A DNA stretch of 64,000 nt from Limnothrix sp. CACIAM 69d (GTDB lineage Bacteria; Cyanobacteriota; Cyanobacteriia; CACIAM-69d), in the NCBI GenBank assembly GCA_001913845.2, contig MKGP02000007.1, forward strand, positions 62,001 to 126,000. Reading direction: 5' to 3'. Position numbers and translations under genes: made by a program. Below, in pieces: positions 17,901-27,380 of the stretch (the stretch's first letter is position 1; every line of letters begins with the position of its first letter). The notes beneath the pieces are model-generated. The model saw nothing but the letters and a program-made list of their open reading frames with translations. It was not told the DNA's origin and ran no database searches.

Positions 17901-18747
17901 AGGGCCAAAGCGGCTGATGTTTCTTGAAGCTCAAACCTGAAGAACAGCCACTTTGCTCCCTGATTTTTAGGTTCAGGAATTGTGGTCTCTGCTCTCCAAA
18001 TGCTTGCTAAGAATCAGGAAAGTTGGGACAAATCCCAGAAACCCCAAAGAGATTGATCAATCAATAAATAGCGGGGATGAATAATTATCATGGGCGATCG
18101 CAACGATCCCCTACCATGATAACGACCTCACCCCCTGCCCATAGCCACCTGAAAGATTAGCGTCAAATTCTGAGCGATACCCTGACTGAGATGCATTATC
18201 GAAGTCATTTGCTAAATAATAAAACAACTTAATCATTGCCTTGATTGTTCTTGAAAGTTGATCGACTTAATCTGTTTTCAGATTAGAATCTGACTATCAA
18301 AACTCATGAAAATCCATGAAAACAAACTTATAAAAATCAAATCAAAGTAAAGTGCTTGAATTTGAATACTTGAATTTGAACAATTATTTGAATCATCAAA
18401 TCAAAACAAAAACCAAGCAAGAAATACGAAAAAATACCTGAAAAATCTTTAATAAATATCTGGAATGCCTAAAAGATCAATTTTGACCTGAAACAAAATT
18501 TATTTGATCGCGATTTACACCAATAGGGGTTAATTGCCCGAGAATTGCCGGTTCTGCGCGGTTCCAGACAAGACAGACCATTAGACTAGAGAAGCAAGCC
18601 TTACGGATTGGGCGTTGGAACGATCGCCCTGGGTGATTGTGCATTGTAATTGTGCATTTCGGTCACCCATGGGCCGCGATCGCTCCGAAATTGGTCGCCC
18701 GATCGGGTCTTCTGCAACCGCCACCCAACTCGATTTGACCGCGATCC
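17901..18747. other. AT-rich intergenic desert
   Basis: This holds about 850 bases without a gene. Composition shifts to strongly AT-rich between about 18190 and 18500, with repeated TTGAATTTGAA-like and AATCAAATCAAA-like stretches. The last 150 bases return to normal composition and probably hold the carotenoid-oxygenase promoter. Confidence 0.45.
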
Positions 18748-20289
18748 ATGCAAAGCCTTGAAACGAAAACCTCATCAAAACCAGCGTTCTATAGTCTCGC
18801 AGACTGGCAGCGGGGCTATGAATCTCAACCCCAAGAATTTGAGACCTGGATTGATGACATTGAAGGGGAAATTCCCACCAACCTCACCGGCACGTTGTTT
18901 CGCAATGGCCCCGGCCTGCTGGATGTGGCCGGCGAGCCGATCGGACATCCCTTTGATGGGGATGGGATGATTTGCCAAATTACCTTCCAAAACGGCCGCG
19001 CCCATTTTCGCAATCGGTTTGTGCGCACCGAAGGCTATTTGGCCGAACAGGCCGCCGGCAAAATTCTCTATCGCGGCGTGTTTGGTACGCAAAAGGCCGG
19101 CGGCTGGCTGGCGAATTTGTTGGATCTGAAGATTAAAAATATTGCCAACACCCATGTGATGTATTGGGCCGATCGACTCTGGGCCCTGTGGGAAGCGGCC
19201 GAACCCCACCGTTTGGATCCGGAAACCCTGGCGACGATCGGGCTGGATTCGATCGATGGCCTGCTGAAGCCCGGCGATGCCTTCGCTGCCCATGCCCGCA
19301 TTGATCCTGGCACGGTTCCCGGCGCGGCCGAAACAGCCACCGGAGCCAACCGCTGGGCATTGAGTCCCAACTCGGCGGGCGATCGGCGCTTCGTGAACTT
19401 TGCCGTGAAGCCCGGCCTTTCCACCAACATCACAATCTATGAATTAGACGAAGCGGGGAAACTCGCCAGCCGCCAAACCCGAAGTGTGCCGGGATTTGCC
19501 TTTTTGCATGATTTCGCCATCACTCCCCATTGGTGCATCTTTTTCCAAAATCCCGTCAAGTTTAATCCGCTGCCTTTCATGCTGGGGTTCAAAGGAGCGG
19601 GGCAGTGTCTGGAATTTGACCCCAAACAACCCACTCGGGCCCTGCTGATTCCTCGGGATCCAAGCCAGGCGGTGCGCGTGCTGGATGTGCCGCCTTGCTT
19701 TGTGTTTCACCACGGCAACGCCTTTGAAAGTCCCGATGGTCAACAAATCACGATTGATTCCGTTTGCTATGACTCGTTCCCAACCCTGGAGCCGGGCGCA
19801 GACTTCCGATCGGTTGATTTTGGCAGCCTGCCGGAGGGACAACTTTGGCGATTTGAAATGGACTTGACCACCGATGCAGTGCGATCGCGCTGCATCGAAA
19901 GTCGCTGTTGTGAATTTCCCAGCCTGCACCCCAATGCTGTGGGCCACGAACATCGCTACCTATATATCGGGGCAGCCCGATCGCCCCAAGGCAACGCGCC
20001 CCTGCAAGCGGTGTTGAAATTGGATTTGCAAACGGGCGATCGGGCCCTGTTTGACCTGGGCGCGCGGGTTTTTGGTGGTGAACCGCTGTTCGTTCCCAAT
20101 CCCCAAGCCACCCAAGAGGACGATGGTTGGGTGCTGCTGCTGGCCTACAATGCCGAGCGCCACGCCTCCGATCTGATCATCCTGGCGGCTCAGGATCTGT
20201 CCCTGGTGGCTCGGTTGAAACTCAAGCACCATGTTCCTTATGGTCTGCATGGCAGCTTTGTGCCCCAGGTGTTTGGAATTCCCGCTTAG
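18748..20289 (+). CDS. Carotenoid/apocarotenoid cleavage oxygenase (RPE65 family)
   Basis: This is a non-heme iron dioxygenase that cleaves a polyene double bond of a carotenoid or apocarotenal, like Synechocystis ACO. It has 513 residues. The four iron-ligand histidines are visible as AAHARIDPGT (about 181), FLHDFAIT (about 253), FHHGNAFE (about 320) and YGLHGSFVP (about 500). Other blade motifs are LFRNGPGLLD near the N terminus and FDGDGMI. Between residues 30 and 130 it matches the apocarotenoid-oxygenase style rather than NCED. Whether the product is retinal or another apocarotenoid cannot be told. Confidence 0.92.
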   Translation: MQSLETKTSSKPAFYSLADWQRGYESQPQEFETWIDDIEGEIPTNLTGTLFRNGPGLLDVAGEPIGHPFDGDGMICQITFQNGRAHFRNRFVRTEGYLAEQAAGKILYRGVFGTQKAGGWLANLLDLKIKNIANTHVMYWADRLWALWEAAEPHRLDPETLATIGLDSIDGLLKPGDAFAAHARIDPGTVPGAAETATGANRWALSPNSAGDRRFVNFAVKPGLSTNITIYELDEAGKLASRQTRSVPGFAFLHDFAITPHWCIFFQNPVKFNPLPFMLGFKGAGQCLEFDPKQPTRALLIPRDPSQAVRVLDVPPCFVFHHGNAFESPDGQQITIDSVCYDSFPTLEPGADFRSVDFGSLPEGQLWRFEMDLTTDAVRSRCIESRCCEFPSLHPNAVGHEHRYLYIGAARSPQGNAPLQAVLKLDLQTGDRALFDLGARVFGGEPLFVPNPQATQEDDGWVLLLAYNAERHASDLIILAAQDLSLVARLKLKHHVPYGLHGSFVPQVFGIPA

Positions 20290-20618
20290 AGAAGAGGTCG
20301 CAAACTCGAGATCCCAGACCAGATCTCGAAACACCCGATCGACTGGGCTGAACCATTTGAGCTGGGTGATTTGAGCTGGGTGATTGCCCAGCCAAGACCC
20401 AGCCCGGTGAACGGTTTCACCCCATCGGCCAAGACCAACCAGCAAACTTGTCCCTGCACGGGATGCACAGATTTTGCGATACCCTAGAGGGCGGCTGTTT
20501 TGCTCGCCAGAAGTTGTTTTAATCGGCTGGCCGGTGGCGTGCGATCGCCCCAGTCTGCCGCCAACAACCGTGCAATCGCCAAGAACCGAGAGAAGCACCA
20601 AGAGAAAGCACTGCAATC
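20290..20618. other. Intergenic region with an exact 14-bp tandem duplication
   Basis: TTTGAGCTGGGTGA occurs twice in tandem at 20356-20383. A hairpin (TCGAGATC at 20306-20313 with GATCTCGA at 20322-20329) follows the oxygenase stop. The sodB promoter should lie near 20500-20600. Confidence 0.5.
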
Positions 20619-21221
20619 ATGGCTTACCAACTTCCTGCCCTGCCCTACGATTACACGGCGCTGGAACCCTACATCAGCAAGAGCACCCTGGAGTTCCACC
20701 ACGACAAGCACCACGCCGCCTACGTCACCAACTACAACAAGGCCGTTGAAGGGACTGAGCTGGACGCACAGCCGATCGAAGATGTAATCAAAGCCATTGC
20801 TGGTGATGCATCCAAAGCTGGCATTTTCAACAACGCTGCCCAAGCCTGGAACCACAGCTTCTACTGGAACTGCATTAAGCCCAACGGCGGTGGCCAACCG
20901 GCCGGCGCACTGCTGGACAAAATTGTGGCTGACTTCGGCAGCTTTGATGAATTCGTGACCCAATTCAAAGCCGCTGGGGCGACCCAATTCGGTAGTGGTT
21001 GGGCTTGGTTGGTGCTCGATAACGGCACGCTCAAGGTGACCAAAACCGGCAACGCCGAAAACCCCATCACCGCCGGCCAAATTCCCCTCCTGACCATGGA
21101 TGTTTGGGAACATGCCTACTATTTGGATTACCAAAATCGCCGTCCCGACTACATCAGCGATTTTGTCACCAAGCTGATCAACTGGGATTTTGTGGCTGAA
21201 AACTTCGCCAAAGCGGCCTAG
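20619..21221 (+). CDS. sodB: Iron superoxide dismutase
   Basis: This cytosolic Fe-type SOD converts superoxide to peroxide and oxygen. It has 200 residues. Metal ligands appear as LEFHHDKHHAAYV (first His), WNHSFYW (second His) and DVWEHAYYLDYQ (Asp and third His). The Fe-type marker Gln is in AGATQFGSGWAWLV, which is the main argument against the Mn type. The start MAYQLPALPY is typical and there is no signal peptide. It is monocistronic, with a strong hairpin downstream. Confidence 0.96.
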   Translation: MAYQLPALPYDYTALEPYISKSTLEFHHDKHHAAYVTNYNKAVEGTELDAQPIEDVIKAIAGDASKAGIFNNAAQAWNHSFYWNCIKPNGGGQPAGALLDKIVADFGSFDEFVTQFKAAGATQFGSGWAWLVLDNGTLKVTKTGNAENPITAGQIPLLTMDVWEHAYYLDYQNRRPDYISDFVTKLINWDFVAENFAKAA

Positions 21222-21751
21222 TTGTTGCCTCCGAACCTTTGGGTTCTTGAATCTTTCCGATGACTCAGCCCCCAATGGGTTAAATGCTTTTTTCCTTTGC
21301 CTGTTTGGTTACAGGTTTAGCAACAAGTTGATCTGCTGAATCATCGGAATCGTCCCTGGCCGACCCAAGATAGTTTGGGTCGGCATTATTTTGGTTTTTC
21401 CCGAAGGCCGAATTCCAATCACCCTGAACAATCAATTCGGGTAGAAAATGACCTGAAAAAAAACGTCCCGCACCGCTCAGGCTTGGGACGCGTCGCTGAA
21501 TTGTCGCATTTAACATAGCAGACGACGATCGCCCAAAGACGGATGCCAGTTGTTTGCAATCCTTAATTGGAAATTGTGGTCTTGTTATTTCGGCTGCCCT
21601 ATGCCCGCAAAATAACCCTTTCAGCCGATCGAATCCGACCCGACATTAGGGGTTAAATTCCGGGCAAAATTTCAAAGCGGTCAGCTCCCGCGCCCGATCG
21701 ACCCGCGATCGGCTCAGGTATCTGTGAGCCAATGATCCCGATCGATCGCGA
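21222..21751. other. Intergenic region between sodB and the M10 protease gene
   Basis: Apart from the strong hairpin at 21359-21384, there is no supported gene in these 530 bases. A 78-codon minus-strand frame at 21280-21516 runs through the terminator and has no family resemblance. Confidence 0.45.
21359..21399 (+). terminator. Strong hairpin terminator after sodB
   Basis: GCCGACCCAA and TTGGGTCGGC form a perfect 10-bp stem with a 6-nt loop at 21359-21384. ATTATTTTGGTTTTT follows. It lies 138 bp after the sodB stop and could also act on the convergent protease transcript. Confidence 0.65.
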
Positions 21752-23353
21752 TTAGGGAACCGGCGAGGCAATCAGGGCCGCCCCGATCGCATCAGCCCCC
21801 ACGCCGGGCACAAAGGCCAAGAAAGCATTGCTGCTGCCCGCAATACTCATCATGGTTCCAGCCTGACCATTGAGCGTAAAGGGCGCATAGGCCACCGCCG
21901 AGGGTGAGAATCCATCTGTCAGACCGATGCGATCGACCCCCGGGGTGAAGTCCGTCAGAATATCCGTCACTTCTGGTGTGGGTGCAGGGGTGCTCGTCCG
22001 CAACACAAAAATATCGGCCCCATCGCCCCCGGTCAGTTGATCCCGTCCCCGATCGCCCGACAGGATATCGTCACCAGGGCCGCCAATCAACACATCAAAC
22101 CCAAAGCCACCCCGCAACAGGTCATTACCCGCCCCGCCATCAAGGGTATCGGGGCCAATCCGCCCGGAAATTTGGTCATTGCCCGCGCCCCCTTGCAAGA
22201 CATTCGGCAAGGCATTGCCCAAAATTTCATCAGTCCCAGCGGTACCAACCACGTTTTCCAAATTGGCCCCAATCCCAACTACCCAGCCGTAGCCCATGTC
22301 TTGGTAGTCGGGGCCGTCCGGTTCGTTTTTGCCCTTGTAGATACGTGCGCCCAAGGCAGAACGCTCCGTCAAGCGACCGTTATCGATCAGATCAAATAGA
22401 TAATCGCCCGCCGGGAGGGCCGATGCATCCACCGTGTCATTGCCACCACCATCCCAAATCGCTTGCACCGTGCGTAGATTACTGGAATCCAGGCGATAGG
22501 TGGTGTTTTCTGCCCGTGAACCGCGATTGGTGCCATACATGAACTGCAAAGCGGCAATATCCAACGCCATCAGGGTTGAAGGATCCGCAAATCCCTTGTC
22601 CTGTTGTGCGTCGCCGTTGTAGCTCATGATCGTGTTCACGATGTTATCGCGAGCCGAATCGAGAAACGGTTCTTCACCCGCGTTTTCTGCGGGTTGGCCA
22701 GGATCCTGGTTGGCGGTGGCGTTGTAGTTACCGGGGTGCTTCAGGCCCAAGGCGTGACCAATCTCATGGATTAGGGTTGAATAGCCATAGCTACCGGGGC
22801 CGGCGGTAAAGGCTGTGCTCGGGTCGTTGTTGTTGGCGGGCTGGAGGTGAACTGCGCCGCCCCGTTCGGAATTGCTGGGATAGTAGGCGTAAGCATTGCC
22901 TTCGGGCCCCGGCCCCTGGGAGTAAACGATCCGTACTTTGCTGTCTGCGGAGTCCGCCACTTCCACAAAATTCAGCGGCACAATTTCGCTGTAGTGGCGA
23001 AAGATGGCCCGCACGTTGTTCTTAACGGACTCTTCGACCTCTTGAATGTTGGTTTCATCCTGACTCGCGTTATAGGTGTTAACGGTGGCAGGGGAAATGA
23101 AGCTGTAGGTGATGGTGCCGCCGGGGCCCACGGGCCATTTGTCGGGAGTGCCTGAGTCAGTGCTGGCAATGATGGTGTCTACTACGGGCGAACCGCTGCC
23201 GGCCGCTAGGGGGCGGATGGGAGCGGTGCTGCCGTTGGTGCTGCCGCCGCCCCGGGCCGATCGACAGGCCCGACAATTGCAACGGGAGGATTCATTGGCA
23301 ACGGGGAGAGCAGCGGGGGCGAGAACAGAGTCACTGAGAGAGAAAGTGGTCAT
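21752..23353 (-). CDS. Serralysin-like M10 metalloprotease with RTX repeats
   Basis: This is probably a secreted, calcium-dependent zinc protease. The 533 residues contain the zinc motif HEIGHALGLKH at about 194-204, the Met-turn region as TIMSYNGD, and then a beta-roll of GGxGxD nonapeptides at about 365-455 (LQGGAGNDQI, LDGGAGNDLL, LTGGDGADIF). The C terminus matches the M10 C-terminal secretion domain. There is no Sec signal, as expected for type I secretion, but no type I exporter genes are in the window. A Cys-rich patch (SRCNCRACRS) lies near residues 22-31. The ATG is at 23353. Confidence 0.92.
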   Translation of the reverse strand: MTTFSLSDSVLAPAALPVANESSRCNCRACRSARGGGSTNGSTAPIRPLAAGSGSPVVDTIIASTDSGTPDKWPVGPGGTITYSFISPATVNTYNASQDETNIQEVEESVKNNVRAIFRHYSEIVPLNFVEVADSADSKVRIVYSQGPGPEGNAYAYYPSNSERGGAVHLQPANNNDPSTAFTAGPGSYGYSTLIHEIGHALGLKHPGNYNATANQDPGQPAENAGEEPFLDSARDNIVNTIMSYNGDAQQDKGFADPSTLMALDIAALQFMYGTNRGSRAENTTYRLDSSNLRTVQAIWDGGGNDTVDASALPAGDYLFDLIDNGRLTERSALGARIYKGKNEPDGPDYQDMGYGWVVGIGANLENVVGTAGTDEILGNALPNVLQGGAGNDQISGRIGPDTLDGGAGNDLLRGGFGFDVLIGGPGDDILSGDRGRDQLTGGDGADIFVLRTSTPAPTPEVTDILTDFTPGVDRIGLTDGFSPSAVAYAPFTLNGQAGTMMSIAGSSNAFLAFVPGVGADAIGAALIASPVP

Positions 23354-23545
23354 AAAAATAATGAACGGTTTAACATCTCTTCAACCATTCATTCATTTAT
23401 AAGAACCCGCTCTGTGAATGCCAAGGTAAAAGGGAAAATGTTTCTAAAAGTGTTGCTATATATAAAGAAATGATTCCTAACTGATGCTCCATTCAGAGTT
23501 TTCATGAGACCTCTTGCATCAGTCAAGATCCCTAGGTCGAGTCAA

Positions 23546-23779
23546 TAGACCTCTTGCATCAATCAAGCACCTCATTCCAAATCCCGCTCCCAGATTCCTG
23601 ATTGACTGAGAAAACACTCAAGCACTGGGTTATTCCGTAGGTTAGGTTGAGCTTTGCGAAACCCAACTCAATCACTGCAAGCCTTGCTGTTGTTGGGTTT
23701 CGTACCTCAACCCAACCTACGAGATGATCGTTAATCAGCCCATCTTGATCAGAGGGGGTTAATTCGTGCAAGAGGTCTA
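23546..23779. mobile_element. MITE-like element with 11-bp terminal inverted repeats and TA flanks
   Basis: TA-GACCTCTTGCA at 23546-23558 is mirrored by TGCAAGAGGTC-TA at 23767-23779. The ends are perfect inverted repeats flanked by TA, the target duplication of IS630/Tc1-mariner elements. Inside is a long palindrome (23636-23721). There is no coding capacity. The family name is inferred from the TA. Confidence 0.6.
23636..23721. repeat. GTAGGTTGGGTT-type palindromic repeat
   Basis: CGTAGGTTAGGTTGAG on the left is mirrored by CTCAACCCAACCTACG on the right. Inner arms CGAAACCCAAC and GTTGGGTTTCG also pair. This is the widespread GTAGGTTGGGTT repeat of cyanobacterial intergenic DNA. Confidence 0.65.
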
Positions 23780-23837
23780 ATGGATCCAAAACCCTGGTGA
23801 TCCAAAAAACTGGAGATTTTGTGGAGGAAAGATCAGG

Positions 23838-24602
23838 CTAGGTTGCTGGCCAAAGGGTGTCTAGGGTGATGCTGAGGCTCCAATCGGCATCGGTTAGTAA
23901 GGCTCCGCGTAGGTCGGCGCGACAGAGGTTGGCCCCGTGCAAGTTGGCCCCGCGCAGGTCGGCCCCTTGCAGGTTGGCATCGCTGAGATTAGCCCAGGCA
24001 AAGTCTGCACCAACGAGGCTGGCTCCGGATAGGTCGGCTTCGGCCAGTTGGGCGGCGGCCCAGTGGGAGCGATCGCCCCGTAATTCTCGGGCCTGGAGGC
24101 CATGGGCTTGCAGTTGCCCAAATTCGGCCCCCAAGACCAAGGCGCGATCGAGCAGGGCCCCTTGTAAAATCGCCCCTTGGGCACGGGTGAAGGCCCAGGT
24201 CGATCGCGCCAGTTGTCCGCGACTGAGGTTGGCTCCCCGCAGATCGGCTTCGGTCAGGTTCACTCCGGCCCAGCTCACATCGCGCAAGTCTGCATAACGC
24301 AGGTCGGCTTGGCGGAAGTTGGCCGCAATGGCTTGGCTGTGGCGCAACCGGATCCCTAAGCCTTGCATCCCGATCGCCCGTAAACCGAGGCCTTGCAGAT
24401 GGGAACCGTTGGCCCCTTGTAAGTCGGCGCGATCGAGAATGGCTTGCTGAAGTTGGGCCCCGGTCAAGTCCCATTGGGGCAAACTCCAACCGCTCAGATC
24501 TGCACCGCGCAAGTCGGCGGGTCGATCGCCCTGTTGCGCTCGCCAATCGGCCCACTGTCGGGGCGATCGGGCCAAATACATGAGATCCGCTGCGTCTGCC
24601 AC
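23838..24602 (-). CDS. Pentapeptide repeat protein
   Basis: This 254-residue protein is made almost wholly of A(D/N)Lxx pentapeptides ([45 protein letters not shown]). These should fold as a right-handed quadrilateral beta-helix. An irregular middle (about 110-185) breaks the register. The short N-terminal [19 protein letters not shown] is the non-repeat cap. No signal peptide or membrane segment is seen. It starts 9 bp after the stop of the BMC-like gene, so the two are surely co-transcribed. The function is unknown. Confidence 0.85.
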   Translation of the reverse strand: MADAADLMYLARSPRQWADWRAQQGDRPADLRGADLSGWSLPQWDLTGAQLQQAILDRADLQGANGSHLQGLGLRAIGMQGLGIRLRHSQAIAANFRQADLRYADLRDVSWAGVNLTEADLRGANLSRGQLARSTWAFTRAQGAILQGALLDRALVLGAEFGQLQAHGLQARELRGDRSHWAAAQLAEADLSGASLVGADFAWANLSDANLQGADLRGANLHGANLCRADLRGALLTDADWSLSITLDTLWPAT

Positions 24603-24611
24603 GATCGATTG

Positions 24612-25310
24612 CTACTCCTTTCGGGTCAGGAGCATCGGGGTGCGGCCATCGTTGCCATCATCCCGATCGCGTCCAGAAACATGGGCGATCGCATCCTCGA
24701 CCGCTGCCACCGCCGCCAAAATATCTCGCTCTTCGCCACCGAGGTACATCCGCCCAAAGCTGCCCACCGCCGTGATGTGCAGAATATTGATCAACGCGGC
24801 CTTTTCCGCCTCGTTGGCGGCCAGGGCCGCATAGGCCGCCGGTTCCACCTCAAAAACATAGAGGGTTTGACCCGCCAGCAGCATGTTGCCTCGGCTGGTG
24901 CGGTTAATTAATTGCGCCTGGTGAGGATCAATATTGCGGATAATTTGGCTGGAGATGACACGGGGCTTCAGGCGATCGCTCTCCCGCACCCCTAGGGCCT
25001 GCAAAATAGCCCGGCCCGCTGTCAGGGTTTCCCCTTGGCGGCTGGAGTGAATTTCTAACAGGCCATATAACCGCTCCACAAACTGCACGCCGGGCCGCAC
25101 GGAGGTGGCCTTGAGGGCCACATCGGTGATGCGGTTGATTTCAATCCCGGGCGATACTTCAATCCAAAGGGAACTGTCCCCCGGGAGCGGCAAGAAGCCG
25201 ATCGCCACTGTGCCAATGTAGGCCGCATGTTGGGGTTGCAGGCGATCGAGATAAACGTAGCTTCGGAGTTCGATACCCAAGGAGGAGGCTGGCTTCCGCA
25301 GCGGGGGCAA
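24612..25310 (-). CDS. Conserved cyanobacterial protein, possibly with a tandem BMC-like fold
   Basis: This 232-residue protein has two alpha/beta halves. The first holds [16 protein letters not shown] and [20 protein letters not shown]. The second holds [21 protein letters not shown] then [13 protein letters not shown], which has the helix-strand-helix rhythm of bacterial microcompartment shell domains. I recall related cyanobacterial proteins carrying a BMC label, but I cannot verify it; carboxysome shell membership is not implied. The start is a TTG at 25310. The pentapeptide gene follows 9 bp downstream. Confidence 0.5.
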   Translation of the reverse strand: MPPLRKPASSLGIELRSYVYLDRLQPQHAAYIGTVAIGFLPLPGDSSLWIEVSPGIEINRITDVALKATSVRPGVQFVERLYGLLEIHSSRQGETLTAGRAILQALGVRESDRLKPRVISSQIIRNIDPHQAQLINRTSRGNMLLAGQTLYVFEVEPAAYAALAANEAEKAALINILHITAVGSFGRMYLGGEERDILAAVAAVEDAIAHVSGRDRDDGNDGRTPMLLTRKE

Positions 25311-25528
25311 TGGCCGGAATCTGTGGGCAATCCACGGGCTTCATTGTGCCAAGGGGCCGGCCCCAACACAAGGCCGATCGCCCAAGGCAGGGAAACAGCG
25401 GGCGATCGGGCCCAAAAATTAGACTAGCTCGCCAAATCCCTCGCCAAAGGGAAGATTTGTGGGGGAAAACTTCCGGGTAGAATGTCGATCTATGCCTGCG
25501 CAATCCCTGTCTCTTGCGCCGTTAGTTA

Positions 25529-26620
25529 ATGCCCGTGTTATCGCGTTTTCGTACTGCTGCCAGCGCTGGCACTTTTCTGGTGACTGCCGAGGTGATGCCA
25601 CCGAAGGGCAGCGACGCTAGCCACATGTTGGCTATGGCCGAGCAGTTGCAACCCTGGGTTCATGCGGTGAACATCACGGACGGCAGCCGGGCCGTGTTGC
25701 GGATGTCTTCGTTGGCGGCCGCGAGCTTGCTGTTGCAACGGGGCATTGAACCCGTGTGGCAAGTGGCCTGTCGCGATCGAAACCGAATTGCCCTCCAAGC
25801 AGATTTAATGGGGGCCCATGCCCTGGGGATTCAGAACGTGTTGGCCCTCACGGGTGACCCGGTGAAGGCCGGTGACTTTCCCGAAGCCCGCAGCGTCTTT
25901 GACTGGGAAGCGGTGCGCCTGTTGGAAGCGGTGAAGCGGCTCAACCAAGGGCAAGATGCGGCCGATCGCCCCTTGGAAAATAGCGGAACGGATCTCTTCG
26001 TCGGAGCGGCGGTGGATCCCCAATGCAAGAGTTGGTCGGGGGTGCAGCGGCGTTTTCAGCGCAAATTAGCTGCCGGGGCCCAATTTTTCCAAAGTCAATT
26101 GATTTCTGACTTCGATCGCTTGGATCAGTTCATGACCCAGGTGGCTGCCGGTTGCGGAAAACCAATTTTGGCGGGGGTCTTTTTGCTGAAATCAGCGAAA
26201 AATGCGGAATTTATCAACCGCAATGTGCCAGGTGTAGAAATTCCGCAGCATTTGATCGATCGCCTGGCTCGGGCCCAAAACCCCCTACGCGAGGGCATGG
26301 CGATCGCCGCTGAACAGGTGGCCATGGCCCGCCAAATTTGTCAGGGAGTCCATATGATGGCGGTGCGCCGCGAGGACTTAATTCCCGAAATTTTGCAGAT
26401 GGCTGGTTTGGAACCCGTGACCCTGCCCGCCCAGCCGATCGATAGCAATGGCCAAACTAACGGCCATGCCCATAGTCGTCCCAACAACCATTCAGACAGC
26501 CCCTTAGGCAGCCAGCCAACCGATCAGGCCACCGATCAGATCACCGATCAAACCACCGGCCAAGCCACCGGCAATAGTTCATCCCCTTCCTTTACCCCTA
26601 CCTCCCCTTTGCATCCATGA
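25529..26620 (+). CDS. metF: Methylenetetrahydrofolate reductase
   Basis: This flavoenzyme reduces 5,10-methylene-THF to 5-methyl-THF for methionine synthesis. The (beta/alpha)8 barrel is seen from LVTAEVMPPKGSD through HAVNITDG, LGIQNVLALTGDPVKAGD, VGAAVDPQ, AGAQFFQSQLISDFDRL, ILAGVFLLKSAKNAEFIN and VPGVEIPQ. After about residue 307 the family fold ends. A roughly 55-residue low-complexity tail follows, containing TDQAT/TDQIT/TDQTT repeats. The last codons overlap rimM (ATGA), so the two are translationally coupled. Confidence 0.9.
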   Translation: MPVLSRFRTAASAGTFLVTAEVMPPKGSDASHMLAMAEQLQPWVHAVNITDGSRAVLRMSSLAAASLLLQRGIEPVWQVACRDRNRIALQADLMGAHALGIQNVLALTGDPVKAGDFPEARSVFDWEAVRLLEAVKRLNQGQDAADRPLENSGTDLFVGAAVDPQCKSWSGVQRRFQRKLAAGAQFFQSQLISDFDRLDQFMTQVAAGCGKPILAGVFLLKSAKNAEFINRNVPGVEIPQHLIDRLARAQNPLREGMAIAAEQVAMARQICQGVHMMAVRREDLIPEILQMAGLEPVTLPAQPIDSNGQTNGHAHSRPNNHSDSPLGSQPTDQATDQITDQTTGQATGNSSSPSFTPTSPLHP

Positions 26621-27165
26621 GCACCCCTGATGATTGGCTTGAAGTGGGCAAAATTGTTGCCCCCCAAGGTCTGCGGGGGGAACTGCGGATCTATCCCGAC
26701 TCCGATTTTCCAGAACGATTTATGGAGCCGGGCCAGCGCTGGTTGTTGCCGCCGGGGGCCAAGCTGGGGCGGGACGAACCCCAACCGGTGCGCCTGTTGA
26801 GCGGCCGATATCTGAATAAGCAAAATCTGTATGTGGTGCGGTTTGCGGAAGTGGTCGATCGCACCAGTGCCGAAAACCTCCGGGGAGCCAAGTTGCTAGT
26901 TTCGGCCCACAGCCGCCCTCCCTTGGAAGCGGGGGAATATCACCTGATGGACTTGATGGGAATGGAGGTGTTTGATCAGGTGCAACAGGTTTCGATCGGG
27001 CAAGTGGTGGGCCTGGCAACCGCTGCTCAGGATCTGTTACAAGTGCAACTCACGGACTCGGAGCAGGTGATTTTGATTCCCTTTGTGGATGAAATTGTCC
27101 CGATCGTTGACCTAATAACCAAGCGTCTGGAAATTGTGCCCCCCGCTGGTCTTTTGGATTTGTAA
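26617..27165 (+). CDS. rimM: Ribosome maturation factor RimM
   Basis: RimM binds ribosomal protein S19 and helps mature the 30S head and 16S rRNA 3' region. The 182 residues show the N-terminal barrel (WLEVGKIVAPQGLRGELRIYP) and the PRC-barrel (EYHLMDLMGMEVFD, then ILIPFVDEIVPIVDL). The ATG overlaps the stop of the metF-like gene by 4 bp. The stop is followed by a dispersed repeat element. Confidence 0.95.
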   Translation: MSTPDDWLEVGKIVAPQGLRGELRIYPDSDFPERFMEPGQRWLLPPGAKLGRDEPQPVRLLSGRYLNKQNLYVVRFAEVVDRTSAENLRGAKLLVSAHSRPPLEAGEYHLMDLMGMEVFDQVQQVSIGQVVGLATAAQDLLQVQLTDSEQVILIPFVDEIVPIVDLITKRLEIVPPAGLLDL

Positions 27166-27243
27166 TTCCAAAGGATCGATTCAACCCGAAACCTGCCCGA
27201 AATTTGCGGGCGATCGGTGGTTATTTCGGTTGCAATTAGGGGG

Positions 27244-27374
27244 TGTCGTCGTTTAGCCCAAAACCCTGGATCTGCCGTTAGCAGATCGTGGGGGGCAAGG
27301 GGCTTAAGCCCCTTGTCTGGGTTGATTAGGGTATGGAAGATCAACCGTTTTCACGGGATTCCAGGAAATGACGA
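27244..27374 (+). repeat. Dispersed inverted-repeat element, copy A
   Basis: A roughly 131-bp element starts TGTCGTCGTTT and ends AAATGACGA. It has a central perfect 20-bp palindrome of the CAAGGGGCTTAAGCCCC type at 27296-27315. It closely matches the copies at 52289-52418 (inverted) and 63151-63287. It has no coding capacity. Confidence 0.7.
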
Positions 27375-27380
27375 TGGATC

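Larger units (their letters stand above)
23354..23837. other. Intergenic region occupied largely by a MITE-like insertion
   Basis: This region has no gene. It contains the element at 23546-23779 and a partial copy of its left end at 23506-23520. The rest, 23354-23500, is AT-rich and presumably holds the protease promoter. Confidence 0.6.

Noticed and set aside
21280-21516. 78-codon minus-strand frame after sodB
   Set aside because: It runs through the strong terminator hairpin, has no ribosome site and resembles nothing.
24612-25310. Calling the gene a carboxysome shell protein
   Set aside because: The fold resemblance is weak and no ccm genes are near, so only a BMC-like label is supportable.
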